A DNA stretch of 64,000 nt from Heterocephalus glaber (taxonomy: Eukaryota > Chordata > Mammalia > Rodentia > Bathyergidae): positions 445,501 through 509,500 of the forward strand of contig NW_004624865.1 in NCBI RefSeq assembly GCF_000247695.1, in the 5' to 3' direction. The position numbers and the translations under genes are program-made. Shown piece after piece: positions 33,371 to 43,505 of the stretch (the stretch's first letter is position 1; every line of letters starts with the position of its first letter). The notes beneath the pieces were generated by a model. The model made no database searches. It worked only from the letters and a program-made list of their open reading frames with translations, and had not been told where the DNA came from.

Positions 33371-33556
33371 ACAATGGTGGTGCACACCTGTAATCCTGGG
33401 ACTTAGGAGACTGAAGCAGGAGGGTCCCAAGTCGGAGCCCACCTTGGGCAACTTAGTGACTTAGCAAAATTCTGTCTCAAAATAAAAAAATAAAAAAGGG
33501 GTGGGGATGTAGCTCAGTGCAAAAACCCTGGATTCAGTCCCCAGTATCACACACTG
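33371..33556 (+). mobile_element. B1-dID type composite SINE
   Basis: A B1 half (atggtggtgcacacctgtaa...caggagggtcccaagtcgg...aattctgtctcaaaataaa) then an ID half (gggtggggatgtagctcagt...attcagtccccagtatc). The middle of the ID half is shortened. Confidence 0.9.
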
Positions 33557-33961
33557 GTAAAAAGTGATTTATCATTAATTAGTAGTTCTCATTAATCACT
33601 CCTTTGACTCAAGCTAACTTCCTTCTCCAAGCTAGAGCACAGTTTTTCCTTCCAATTTGCCTTACATCTCTTTATTGTCTGTCCTGTATATTATAATCAT
33701 TCTAGTGGGTATAAAACATGATCTCAATGTGGTTTTAATTTCCTTCCTCAGGTATCTATTAATGTTGAGTATTTTTTCATGTGTTTAATAGCTTCTAATG
33801 CACATTCTTTAGTGAACTGTCTGTTCTCATATTTTACCCATTTTTACAGCTATTATTTGTCTCCTTCTTACATTGTAGGTATTCTTTGTAGATTTGGCAC
33901 ATAAATCCTTTGTTGGATATTATTTTTCAAATATCTTCCCCCAATATGCTTTTCAAATTTT

Positions 33962-34099
33962 CTTAACATGTCTTTTGTTTCTTTGGTTTTTGGTTTTTGG
34001 GGTTTTTTTGGTACTGGGGATCGAACTCAGGACCTTGTGCTTGTAAGGCAGGCAGTGGAACCACTGAGCTAAATCCCCAGCCCCTTAACATGTCTTTTG
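33962..34099 (-). mobile_element. ID SINE with 16-base target duplication
   Basis: The body 33978-34083 (ttttttggtactggggatcg ... gagctaaatccccagcccc) is flanked by perfect repeats cttaacatgtcttttg at 33962-33977 and 34084-34099. The tail has become a G/T-rich run. Inserted into the old minus-strand L1. Confidence 0.95.
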
Positions 34100-34127
34100 A
34101 AGTGCAAAAGTTTCTATTTTGACAAGT

Positions 34128-34485
34128 TGTTATAGTTTAGAGCTAAAATCTTCCCCAAATGTCTCCTGTGTTTGGAGGTGATAGGATCACAGAGGTGCTA
34201 TAAGCATCAGTGGATTCATCCATTGATGAGTTTCTACCTGCATGTGCTGTTAGGAGGTGGGGCCTAGTTGGAAGAGGAGGTTGCTGGAGCATTACCTGGA
34301 TCCTCCCTTCTCTCTCTACTTCCTGGCTACAGTGAGATGAGCATCTCTCCTCCACCAGATGCTTCCACCATGCCATTTCTGCCTTGGAGCAGCTGACCGT
34401 CCACTGAACCCAAGAGTCAAATAAACTTCTCCTCCTTTAAGTCGTGAATGTTGGTCATTTTGTCCTAGGGATGGGAAACTAAACA
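34128..34485 (+). mobile_element. MaLR solitary LTR
   Basis: Starts tgttatagtttagagctaaa and contains gttaggaggtggggcctagt, tacagtgagatgagcatctc, gtcaaataaacttctcctcc (poly(A) signal) and ends ttttgtcctagggatgggaa...taaaca. Splits the old L1. A clear 5-base duplication was not found. Confidence 0.8.
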
Positions 34486-34964
34486 TTAGGTTATTAGTAT
34501 TTTTTAAAAAATTTTTATGGGCCACACTTTTAGTGTCATCTGAAAAGTCTCTGCCAAAACCAAGTCTTTGAAGATTTTCTCCTGTTTTCTTATAGAAGTT
34601 TTTGTTATTTTAAAGCTTATATCTTTAAGCCTATAAGCCATTAGAGTTAATTCTTATATGGTTTGAGGTGAAACCTAAGTTCATCTTTTAGCATGTGGAT
34701 ATTCAGTTATCACAGCACTTGTTGAATAGTCTACTCTTTCTCCAAGAAATACTTTGGCGTCGTTTTTTCTGAACTTTCAGTTCTATTCCCTTATCTATGT
34801 GTCTGTCTTTGTGTGAATCCCACTATCTTGGTTATTGTAGCTGGATACAATTTGAAATTGGAAAGTTCACGTTCTCTACTTTGGATTTTTTTTTCAAACT
34901 TGTTTGGCTCTTATATGTGTTTTGAATTTCTGTATACATTTTGGGTTTTGTAAAAATGTCTACT

Positions 34965-35249
34965 AGAGAAGGGAGATTAGTATTAATCAAGAGGAAAGAA
35001 ATAAGAGGTGGAGAAAGGGAGTGTCAGGGAGGATAATCTGGAAGATGGAAGTGATCAAAATATGTTATAGGCATGTATGAAAACACCAGACTAAAACTCA
35101 ATATTTTGTAAGGTTGGGCTGGGAATTTAGCTCAGTGGTTCCACTGCCTGCCTCAAAAGTGCAAGATCCTGAGCTTGATCCCCAGTACTAAGAAAAAAAA
35201 TTTTTTGTAAGGTTAATATGCACTAAGAAAAATGTATGTTTAAACAAAG
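34965..35249 (+). mobile_element. Short L1 3' end inserted in an older L1
   Basis: Plus-strand sequence with the L1 3' UTR look (gaaagaaataagaggtggag, atgttataggcatgtatgaa). It is bounded by diverged direct repeats aaaaatgtctact (34952-34964) and aaaaagttctact (35250-35262). The host is the minus-strand L1, so the two L1 copies have opposite strands and different ages. Confidence 0.6.
35104..35214 (+). mobile_element. ID SINE with target duplication
   Basis: The body 35116-35202 (gggctgggaatttagctcag ... gatccccagtactaag plus A tail) lies between ttttgtaaggtt repeats at 35104-35115 and 35203-35214. It is inside the short younger L1 end. Confidence 0.95.
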
Positions 35250-35318
35250 AAAAAGTTCTACTGAAATTTTCATAGGGATTGTGTTGAAGCTACAGGTCAG
35301 TGTGGGACACATTGTTGT

Positions 35319-36017
35319 TACGATTGGATGTGTTCCTCGATAGTTCATGTGTTGGGATCTTAATTCCCAAATTCAGATGTGATGGTATTTGGAGGTAGGT
35401 CATTTAGGAATTACACTGAGGGTTATATGACATCATGAAGATGGGACTCTGAAACAGAATTAGTGGCTTTGTAAGAAGAGAAAGAAAAAACTGAGCTGAT
35501 GCTTCTTGTCTTACACCATGTGATTCTGTATTAGCCAACTTTCTCATCACTGGGACACAATACCGTATACCCACAATTTACAAGAGGAGAGGTTTATTTG
35601 GCTCATGGTTTCAGGGGATTCAGTTCATGGCCAGCTGGTCCAAGGCAAGAACATCATGACAGAAGGACCTAGGGGAGGAAAGGTGCTTAACTTATGATGG
35701 CTAAGAAACAAAGCAGGGGAACAGCACCAAAGAAGGGGTGAATGACCAGATGCAGTATCCAAGGTCACCCTCCAGGACCCACCTAGACACACCTAGAAGC
35801 ATGCTCTACTAATCTGTGAGACGTTTCTTACTCCATTGACGTTGACATATTAGGGCTAACGGTCCCAGATGCCTTCTGCTATATTATGAAGAAGCAAGAA
35901 GGCCTGCACCAGTTTCGGACCCTCCCTGTTTGGCATCCCAGCCTCCAGAACTATAGGAGATAAATTTATTTTCTTTGTAAATTACCCAGACAGAACACAG
36001 ACTAGGCCAACTGCCAA
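35319..36017 (+). mobile_element. MaLR/MLT1-like LTR interrupted by another LTR
   Basis: The 5' part is 35319-35532 (tgttacgattggatgtgttc, gatgtgatggtatttggagg, acaccatgtgattctgta). The 3' part is 35889-36017 (tatgaagaagcaagaaggcc, cagcctccagaactatagga, ttgtaaattacccagacaga). Together they make a normal LTR of about 340 bp once the internal insertion is removed. Confidence 0.7.
35533..35888 (-). mobile_element. MaLR LTR nested in the LTR above
   Basis: Reversed MaLR: agccaactttctcatcactg, gaggagaggtttatttggct, gggattcagttcatggccag, through cccagatgccttctgctata. It interrupts the plus-strand LTR at a position where both halves remain recognisable. Confidence 0.7.
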
Positions 36018-36170
36018 CATTATTGAGTTTTCTAATCCATGAACATGGAATGTGTCTCCATTAATTTAAATCTTCATTTTCATTGAACATGTCTTGCACT
36101 CCTTCTGTTAGATATTCTTTTTTATATCATTCTTTGTTGATGTCCTTGTGAAGGGAATGCCCTGAATCTC

Positions 36171-37929
36171 TTTAAAGAGCCCAATGGTAGGATCAGCCCC
36201 ATCTCTTTCCTTCTTTTAGCTAATAGCTACCAAACAGGATCTTTTCCTTGTTGGAGTTTCAAAGGATCTTCCGCTTTGCCTACTGCAGCTCTCTTCTTCC
36301 CACCTCACATAGTGAAAGTGGGCAGGACTGGAAGGAAGGCTGAGGTCTCCCTTCTGTTCCAAAGTTTTCTGCTTTCCTATTTACAAGGTAGAAGAAGAAA
36401 GAGCAAAGACAGCTTTTGCTGTGTTTCAGTCCTTGCATCTACTGAAAGCACAGTTGTTGCTATCTGTCTTCCCTCTCTTGGGTCTGTGAAGCCCTCATGG
36501 TAAGTCAGCAGCAGAAGGCAGTGAGTGTGGCATGAAGCTCTTCCTTCCTAACAGGCACCAGTTCTTCACAGCACCACAGAGTGATTGCTTCACCTGCTTT
36601 ACTAAGCAACTCAATCTTTGCTCCTTTATTCCATTCAGTATATTATTTTTACCAACAGGGCTTGTGATGATCAATTTTTTCTTCCCCTCTGGTGTGATTT
36701 GGGGAAGAAAGTGCTCATCAGGAACCAGGCTAGAAACCCTGAGTGTGAGCTCTCTTAAGCAAACCTCTGTTCCTTTCTGGACTTTGATTTGCCTGGTAGA
36801 GAATGAGGAGTTTTACTACTTTAACTTGAGGGCAGTTCTTAGGCCTGACACCCTAAGGCCTAATAGGTGAACAGAAGGTGTGTTACAAATGCGGAGCAAC
36901 TTGGTCACGACATGAAGGCAGCAGGAAGTAGGTGAAATCACTACATTGAGCCATATAAACATGGTAACAAAGCATAGAGATTCCTTGAACCCTGAGCCTA
37001 CTCTGAAAAATCCTACTGAACCCATTCTCTGAGCTCTTTCCTCTTTATCCACAGACTCAGCCCTCATATTGCTGTAGGCCTGAAAACCATGTTTTGTTTT
37101 GTTTTAAAAGGATGTTGCTGAAGGACAAATATTGAGTGAGCATCCTATGTGTATCCTCAACCCCATCACAACATTGGGCAGCTCACAGTCAGAAGGCCAC
37201 AAGGAACAATGGCAGCAACCAGAGCCATGGGCAAAGTGTTAACCTGTACTGCTGAGTGATCATCTTAAATTTGGAACAGTGAGGTTATTTTACAGGGAGC
37301 AACTAATATGCATGTCTTAGATTTGCTAAATTAATGAGGGCCTCATCTACTTGTTGGAGCCAGAACTAATATACCATCATTCCCAATGGCAATTGGACAA
37401 GATCAATGCCAACCTGGGCTTGGAGCCTGCTAGGCCCAAAGTGCCACATTTAGAGGAAGGTGCCTTGGGTTTCAAATCAAGCCAGATGCCCGCATACAGA
37501 TACTAAAGTCCTGGCTCATGGACATGGACAACGGAACTTATCAAACAGAAAAGGCTGAGAAGTAATGATGTTTATTCACTTCTGGAAACTGGAAACAACA
37601 CCCTGGTTTAAAGAATGATAGCTAAGATGATGTGAATGGTAAAAAATTAGAGTCAGAGTTTTAATTTCAGTCTTTCTGACACCAAGCCTTAGTCCTTTTC
37701 CCTTGCCACACACATGATCAGACAGTAAGGGGGTGTGAGCCACAGGACAAGTTGTACTGACCCAGAGCACAGAAGCATAAACTCCCTTAAAGCAGTACCA
37801 AAGTAACACTCCTTTTCCCCATGAAAGAGTCACAAAGCAGCCTCACAAATAAGACTGAAAAACTTCCTTTCTGGCTAGACAGGGGGAGCAATGGGAATAA
37901 ACAAGTTCTGTTAAAAGATCTAGATTCTA
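36171..37929. other. Unique-looking stretch, nothing recognised
   Basis: Balanced composition. Frames of 75-112 codons (36276-36503, 36532-36870 and 37576-37833) are without domains. The phrase cctcatggtaagtcag at 36493 looks like a splice donor but has no coding support. Confidence 0.35.
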
Positions 37930-38026
37930 GGGATGGGGATTTAGCTCAGTGGTTCCACTGCCTGCCTTGAAAGTGCAAGGTCCTGAGTTTGATCCCTGGT
38001 ACCAAAAAAAAAAAATCTAGATTCTA
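37918..38026 (+). mobile_element. ID SINE with target duplication
   Basis: The body 37930-38014 (ggatggggatttagctcagt ... gatccctggtacc plus A12) is flanked by perfect atctagattcta repeats at 37918-37929 and 38015-38026. One of the least mutated copies here. Confidence 0.95.
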
Positions 38027-38034
38027 CTTTTGGT

Positions 38035-38165
38035 CCATAGCACAAGGTGACCTTAAGTAAGTCATTCTACTTCCTGGGCCTCGTCTCTTTATATACAGAT
38101 GAGTTACAGGAATTTGTGCCCTATATACTTCTTGTGATAATGTGTTTTAGAGACAGAAACTGGAG
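38035..38165 (+). mobile_element. MIR SINE
   Basis: The MIR core runs aggtgaccttaagtaagtca, ttctacttcctgggcctcgt, tatacagatgagttacagg, then an AT-rich 3' part. Confidence 0.55.
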
Positions 38166-38784
38166 AGAGCAATGGTTACTCAGAAAGACTCTGATACCTA
38201 TGATCTCTTCCCTCCTAGTCCTAGCTTCATCAGAATCTTGGACTGGACACAGGAAAATCATCTCCCTGACCTGGTCCTCCATCTTTTCAGTTGTGGAATG
38301 CAGTGATGATCCGAATGCTTTTTGGGGAGATTGTCTGCCTCTGAGAGCTCCTATCACTTGAACCCTACTGGGTCCTGGCTTTTTGGTAAGGTCTGGTATG
38401 TTTTTTCCAGTCATCCCACAAAGTGTAAACACCCTCCAAAGAAGAAACTGGACCACTTCTCCCACTGGCACTGTCGGAACCCCAAGGAGCAAGGCATAGG
38501 GCTACTCCAGCTTCCCAGCTCAGGGTGCCATTTTGGAATACCCGATTGAGCAAGTGTGATGTAACACTGCACTAGCATCCCCAGTACACCATGGAGTTTG
38601 GCTTGGAATCAGAGAGCACAACCAGGCCATTGGCTCCAATGGGCTTTCCTCAGAGGGTGAAAGGAATGAGATGGGGCAGGGAGTTGCCCTCTAAACAGTA
38701 CTAGAAGTCAAAGCACCTGGTCTCTCACAGGCTACAAATATGGATCACACTTGGGACAGCTGAATTCCCCACCAGGAGGAGTTG
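38166..38784. other. Unclassified stretch
   Basis: A plus-strand 104-codon frame (38047-38361) and a minus-strand 123-codon frame (38121-38492) overlap each other and the MIR. Neither is credible. Confidence 0.35.
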
Positions 38785-38905
38785 CAGTGGAAAACAACAC
38801 AGATTTCAGAGCTGGGTGGAGCTGCATCAGATCCACTTCTCCCACACAAGCCACGTGACCTCATGATGCAGTTTTCTTATCTACATGACAGGTGATGGGG
38901 AGGCA
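38785..38905 (+). mobile_element. MIR SINE
   Basis: The order cagatttcagagctgggtgg, ccacgtgacctcatgatgca, gttttcttatctacatgaca matches the MIR core and 3' region. Confidence 0.5.
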
Positions 38906-40504
38906 GAGCTCACTGTTTGCCATTGCCCAACGTGGCCTGGCAGATCTTCTGTGCTGGCTCAGCCAACTAGCTTCCTTCAAGTTAAAGACTAGGTAAAGCG
39001 TCAGCCATTGCCCGAGGGAAGGGAGTTTGGAGACTTGTTCTGGTGGAAGAGTTGACACTTCTTGATGCCCTTGGTCAGTAGAGCTGGTCAATGAGAAAGC
39101 AGTGGGCACATTTCCTCAAGGGCCAAGGAACCTCCTGGAACTCCTGTGGCAGTGGCAACTCAGTGGCCCCAGTGAGGGAAAGCAGGACAGACCCGTGTGG
39201 CCTGAGTAAGACACATAGGTTCTCCCAGTCAGCCAACTGAAGGTAGAGCGGGGCTGGCCTTTGGGGAGAGAAAGACCTCCCTGCTAGACTGAGCAAGTCC
39301 CACGCCACTGGTGATTAACCAAGACATTCGGCATACTTATCACGTTCCTGCACTGGTGAAGCAGTTCCCACCCTCACAGGTATGATGGGATCCACGTCAT
39401 CTGCCCAGTGGGTGTGGTGGGATAATCTGCTACATGTCATCTGGGCCTGGCAGATGCCTAGCACATGGTACCTTAAGAATGCTGCTGCCACTTCAACAGT
39501 GTCTCTCCACGCTTGGTGGGAGTCCGCCCCTGTGGCAGGAAAAGAATGAGCGAAAGACTCTGGACCTCAAGAGGATAATGGTTTCTGGGGCATAGGACAG
39601 GCTTCCAAGAAAGGGCGAATGGAAGTGGGCTGTGTGGTGAGGACACAGCAAGTGTGTGACACGATCTCCCTCTGGGAGCCTGAGGTGGGGGAAGACTCAG
39701 GAGCCAACGAGAGCTGCAAAAGCAGCACAGATGGCTGGTCCAGCGGGCCCTAGAGCCTGGCTATGGTGCCCAGCGGTCAGCACAGGTCCGTCAGGTTAAC
39801 AGGGAGGAGGGCTCAAGGTGCTGGCCGTGCCCTTGGTCTTCTCCAGGTCACCTTGGAGAAGAAGGCAGGTGCGGAGCAAGGGATGCTGGGAATAGAGGGC
39901 AGCCAGCCTCATGGACAGGGCTTGGGGCCAGGGCCACTCTGCAGCAGCTACTGTCCGCTTTCTCAGCTTCTGGAGCGCCACTGCTGACCTCTACACTGCA
40001 AGCATGCACCCACCGCGCCTGCCTCCTTGGCCTCAACTCTCTCGTCCTGGGCATAGAGGTCACTTCCCATCTCTAGGGTCATCTCTTTCCCAACTAGCCC
40101 CCCGCTCCTCCGGATGTGGGATCCCAGGGTGCCCTCCAGGGCTTGCAGAGCATCGCAGAGTCCCAAGGTGTCTGGGAAGGGGCCAAGGCTCTGTCTCGGG
40201 CACTGCTGCATCCCCAGGATGGTGGCACTGAACACACGTCTGTGCTCATTCCGTCCCGATTTTCTCAGTTGTGAGAGGAGACAGTGACACAGGCTGTGGC
40301 CTCCAAGCTGGGGCTGCTGGCTGAGGCCCAAGGAAGGCTCCTTAGGGCATGGCAGCTTGGCAGGGGTTTGAAGCCAGCTCTGTCCTCAGAGGGCCAGCTT
40401 CTGGGGCCCCAGTGACACCAGCACCTTGACTTAGATGCTCCCAGTCTGGGCCGGCGCCCTTCCCTGGGAGCAGGCTAGAAGCAGGCTCAGTCCATCCCTG
40501 GGGC
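38906..40504. other. Unique stretch, GC-richer to the right
   Basis: Frames of up to 122 codons on both strands (for example 39911-40231 plus, 39963-40331 minus) overlap and show no domain. No repeat is recognised. Confidence 0.35.
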
Positions 40505-40595
40505 TCAGCGATCACGGAGGGTAAGAGAGGTTTCCTGTCTCGGCCAGGGTCACACAGGAAGTACCCGGCAGAGGGTAAGGCAGAGCCCCACCCCT
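40505..40595 (-). mobile_element. MIR-like fragment
   Basis: The string ggtttcctgtctcggccagg, then gtcacacaggaagtaccc, resembles reversed MIR ('gcccaaggtcacacagctagtaag'). Confidence 0.4.
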
Positions 40596-40664
40596 GAGTG
40601 TTGGGCCCCTCCAGGGCCGCCTGTGTCAGGAGCCAACTCTGCCAGGGCCCACTGACTTGGGGCT

Positions 40665-40775
40665 CCATTGCATTCCTTTAGTGTCTGGGTTCTGCACCCA
40701 CATGCCTGTGTGCCCTTGGGACGTGTCACCCCCCCGAGCCTCAGTTTCCCTTCTTGTCTGTCATAGACTGTCAGG
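40665..40775 (+). mobile_element. MIR SINE fragment
   Basis: The order gtgcccttgggacgtgtcac then gagcctcagtttcccttctt matches the MIR core and 3' segment. Confidence 0.55.
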
Positions 40776-40843
40776 ATGACCAACCTGACTAGGAACAGCT
40801 CCCCAGAGCCCCAGCCGGCCTGAGCAGCCACCTCCCAGGGCCG

Positions 40844-40857
40844 CCCCTAGATGGCGC
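40844..40857 (+). promoter_or_regulatory. CTCF-type binding motif
   Basis: The 14-mer cccctagatggcgc matches the common CTCF core CCASYAGRKGGCRS at 13 of 14 positions (third base C for A). It lies in GC-rich unique sequence next to MIR fragments. Motif evidence only. Confidence 0.45.
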
Positions 40858-41035
40858 TGCTACACCGGGCAGCTGCGGGGCCAGGACGCCAGCGTTTGGG
40901 GCTGCGCCCGCCTGGCTCTGGACTGTCCCCTCCAGTGACCAGGAGCGCCACTCCCTCAGAGCTCCTGTGCAGCACAGCGTGGCCGCCAGGGCTTCAGAGG
41001 GGCCGGGCGCAGGGACCTAATGGCATTTCCAAGGC

Positions 41036-41178
41036 TGTTGCCCAGCCTGTAATCCCAGCACTCTGGGAGGCTGAGGCAGGAGGATCTCAAGTTTGAGCCT
41101 AGCCTGGGCAACTTAGCCACTTAGAGAGAACCTGTTTCCAAAAAAAAAAGGTTGGGGGTGTAGCTGCAGGACCCAGGC
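41036..41178 (+). mobile_element. B1 SINE (composite, ID half broken)
   Basis: A B1 body (cctgtaatcccagcactctg, gaggctgaggcaggaggatc, gcctgggcaacttagccact) with an A10 linker, then ggttgggggtgtagctgcag, the start of an ID-like half that is then lost. The 5' end of B1 is truncated. Confidence 0.85.
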
Positions 41179-41489
41179 AAGTGATCCTCCTCACCAAGCC
41201 TGTGTTCCCCCTCTGTAATCATCTAGGTTTCCTCTCACGAGCAGCAGTGCCACCATTGTTGGACAGTGGCACAGCTGAGCGGGGTTCAGAAGTCCCCTAG
41301 ACCCACCGGCTGCCAGCCCTGGAGCGGGGCTTGGGGAGCCTCTTCATAGCCATGCATCTACCCAGCTGCCCAGCTGGACAGAAGGGGCTGGAGACCACCT
41401 GGGCCAGGGTCACCCCTACGCCCACAGTCCCATGTCCTCTCGCCCACTAAACTGCCTCCTGAGGGCAGGTGCTCAGCGGGAACACTGCC

Positions 41490-41568
41490 CTGGTTTCCAT
41501 TCCAGCTGTGCTGCATCCTGGGTGTGTGGCCTCGGGCAGATTACCTGTCCTCTCACCTGTAAAACACT
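41490..41568 (+). mobile_element. MIR SINE fragment leading into a GAT repeat
   Basis: The MIR core runs gctgtgctgcatcctgggtg, tgtggcctcgggcagattac, ctgtcctctcacctgtaaaa, then cactgacgatgat. The MIR consensus at this point is aaaatggggataataat, so the GAT array begins exactly at the MIR 'gataat' segment. Confidence 0.65.
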
Positions 41569-41705
41569 GACGATGATGATGATGATGATGGTGATGGTGA
41601 TGACGATGGTGACGATGATGATGGTGATGATGATGATGATGGTGATGATAACGATGATGATGATGATGGTGATGATGATGATGATGATGATGGTGATGAT
41701 GATGG

Positions 41706-41737
<32 letters not shown>

Positions 41738-41945
41738 NNNNNNNNNNNNNNNNNNNNNNNNNNNNNNNNNNNNNNNNNNNNNNNNNNNNNNNNNNNNNNN
41801 NNNNNNNNNNNNNNNNNNNNNNNNNNNNNNNNNNNNNNNNNNNNNNNNNNNNNNNNNNNNNNNNNNNNNNNNNNNNNNNNNNTGATGATGATGATGGTGA
41901 TGATGATGATGATGATGGTGATGGTGATGATGGTGATGATGATGG

Positions 41946-41980
<35 letters not shown>

Positions 41981-41989
41981 GTGATGGTG

Positions 41990-42021
<32 letters not shown>

Positions 42022-42062
42022 GATGATGATGATGGTGATGATGGTGATGATGGTGATGATGG

Positions 42063-42100
<38 letters not shown>

Positions 42101-42137
42101 GTGACGATGATTATGATGATGATGACGATGATGATGG
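41569..42137. repeat. (GAT)n microsatellite with GGT/GAC variants
   Basis: Long trinucleotide array of gat with interspersed ggt and gac, containing 145 undetermined bases. Translated, it yields Met/Val on the plus strand and poly-His on the minus strand over more than 200 codons. Both are artefacts of the repeat. Array length is likely variable and mis-sized in the assembly. Confidence 0.97.
41738..41882. other. Assembly gap (145 N)
   Basis: Undetermined bases inside the GAT array, where assembly collapse is expected. Confidence 0.98.
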
Positions 42138-42566
42138 TACAGAATTCGATTGGAAGTAGCCTCTGTGTCCATTGGCAGATGAGTGGATCAAGAAAGTGTG
42201 GTATTCACACATAATTGAGTACTACTCTGCCATAAAGAAGGATAAACTTGAGCCATTTGTAGGACAGTGGATACTCCTTGAGACCATAATGTTAAGTGAA
42301 ATAAATCAGATATAGAAGTTTAAATATTGCATGGTTTCTCTTATATGAGAAACCCAAAGTATTAAAAAAGAACAAAATAAAAGATAGATAGATAATAGGA
42401 AACAGGGAGATCTTTTCCAAAAGGGAATGGGAACAAGAAGTGGAGGGAGGGGAAGATAAAAAGATGTAAAAATTATTAAGATGTGTTGTGTCTTTGTACC
42501 AACTCCCCATGATGAATGTAATCTCTGCGAACTGCCCACAGATACCAATAAAATGACACATTAAAA
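42138..42566 (+). mobile_element. 5'-truncated L1 3' end
   Basis: Begins gattggaagtagcctctgtg (end of ORF2) and passes through attgagtactactctgccat, ggatactccttgagaccata, ttctcttatatgagaaaccc and a G-rich tract, to ataccaataaaatgacac. It joins the GAT array directly. Confidence 0.85.
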
Positions 42567-43261
42567 AAGTAGTGTAAAATGTGGTCAGAGTAGGCTGGGT
42601 GGTGGTAAGGAAAGAACTGAAGCCCAAATTAGCTCGACATAAGAGAAGTTTATTTTTCATGCATGTGAGCAGGGAGCTCTGTTTCAGTCATTCGAGGACT
42701 TGGCCGAGTGTCACGCCGTCAGCTGAGACAGCTGATTTCCAAAAACACCCAGAGGGGGCCAAGGCGGGCGCGGTGAGTGTCACAGACCCCAGGCCCACGT
42801 CAGACAGAGCCAGGCAGGCTGGGAGGCAGCCTCAGCTGTGTGGCCACAGACCGCAGACAGCAGCGGCTTCGGCTGTATGGCCACAGCACGGGGTTGTTCT
42901 GGGGGTGCCATTAGTTTGCTATGTAGTGAAAAACAATCCCAGGTCAACACCACATCCATACGAGCTGTCACTATGACTTGTTGTTGTTGCTTCCCCTTAA
43001 GAGTTTGTTGCAGTACTGACCCGGATTGGAAGGCCACTGGATACGGTGCTTGTCAAAGCCCAGCAAGCCTAGGTATTGTGGCCCAGGGTTCTGTACGACT
43101 TGTGAGAAGCCGCTGCTTGCGGAGGCTCTTTCTGTCGTTGTGATGCTGGAGAAGAGCCTGTACCCATCTACGTACTTAACTGTCCTGTGTGGAGATGTCC
43201 ACGCCACCTTACCTCTTGGGGATCAGCCTCAACAGCTGCCTTCCCTGAGGTGCAGCAGGAG
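42567..43261. other. Unique-looking stretch, nothing recognised
   Basis: Some CpG near 42760-42890. Overlapping frames of 78-131 codons on both strands have no domains. Confidence 0.35.
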
Positions 43262-43505
43262 CTAATGGACCAGAGTTCAAATCAGAGAGACCTGGAAACA
43301 AAGCCAGCTACACTGTGCACATTTGGCCACTGGATGTGCCAGATGCTGGTTATTAAAAGTTATTTAATACCTTTGCCCCACGGTTTACTTATCTGTACTG
43401 TGGAGTCAGAAAACAGCAATGACTTTTACCAGTGAAAGGGAATGTGTCTGAAGCCCCAGGCACCCAGTGTAGGATGTTCCCTCAACTAAACAGTAGCTAC
43501 TTCTG
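43262..43505 (+). mobile_element. MIR SINE, nearly full length
   Basis: Runs from ggaccagagttcaaatcaga through ttatttaatacctttgcccc, ggtttacttatctgtactgt and, at the 3' end, gccccaggcacccagtgtag...aactaaacagtagctac, which matches 'cctggcacatagtaggcgctcaataaa'. Confidence 0.65.

Larger units (their letters stand above)
33640..36170 (-). mobile_element. Old L1 LINE broken by several later insertions
   Basis: Minus-strand L1 segments occur in collinear order at 33640-33977, 34084-34127, 34486-34964, 35250-35318 and 36018-36170. Examples are tgtagatttggcacataaat, tagcatgtggatattcagtt, ttggttattgtagctggata, tcatagggattgtgttgaag and tccatgaacatggaatgtgt. The spacers are an ID SINE, a MaLR LTR, a younger L1 end carrying another ID SINE, and a MaLR LTR itself carrying a reversed MaLR LTR. 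Confidence 0.75.

Noticed and set aside
36493..36508. Splice-donor-like cctcatggtaagtcag
   Set aside because: No matching acceptor, no recognised coding frame. Such strings are common by chance.
37930..38014. tRNA gene suggested by A-box and B-box sequences
   Set aside because: It is an ID SINE with an A tail and target duplications. The sequence does not fold as a full tRNA.
41432..42214. 260-codon Met/Val-rich plus frame and 241-codon poly-His minus frame
   Set aside because: Both are translations of the GAT microsatellite including undetermined bases. They have no protein context.
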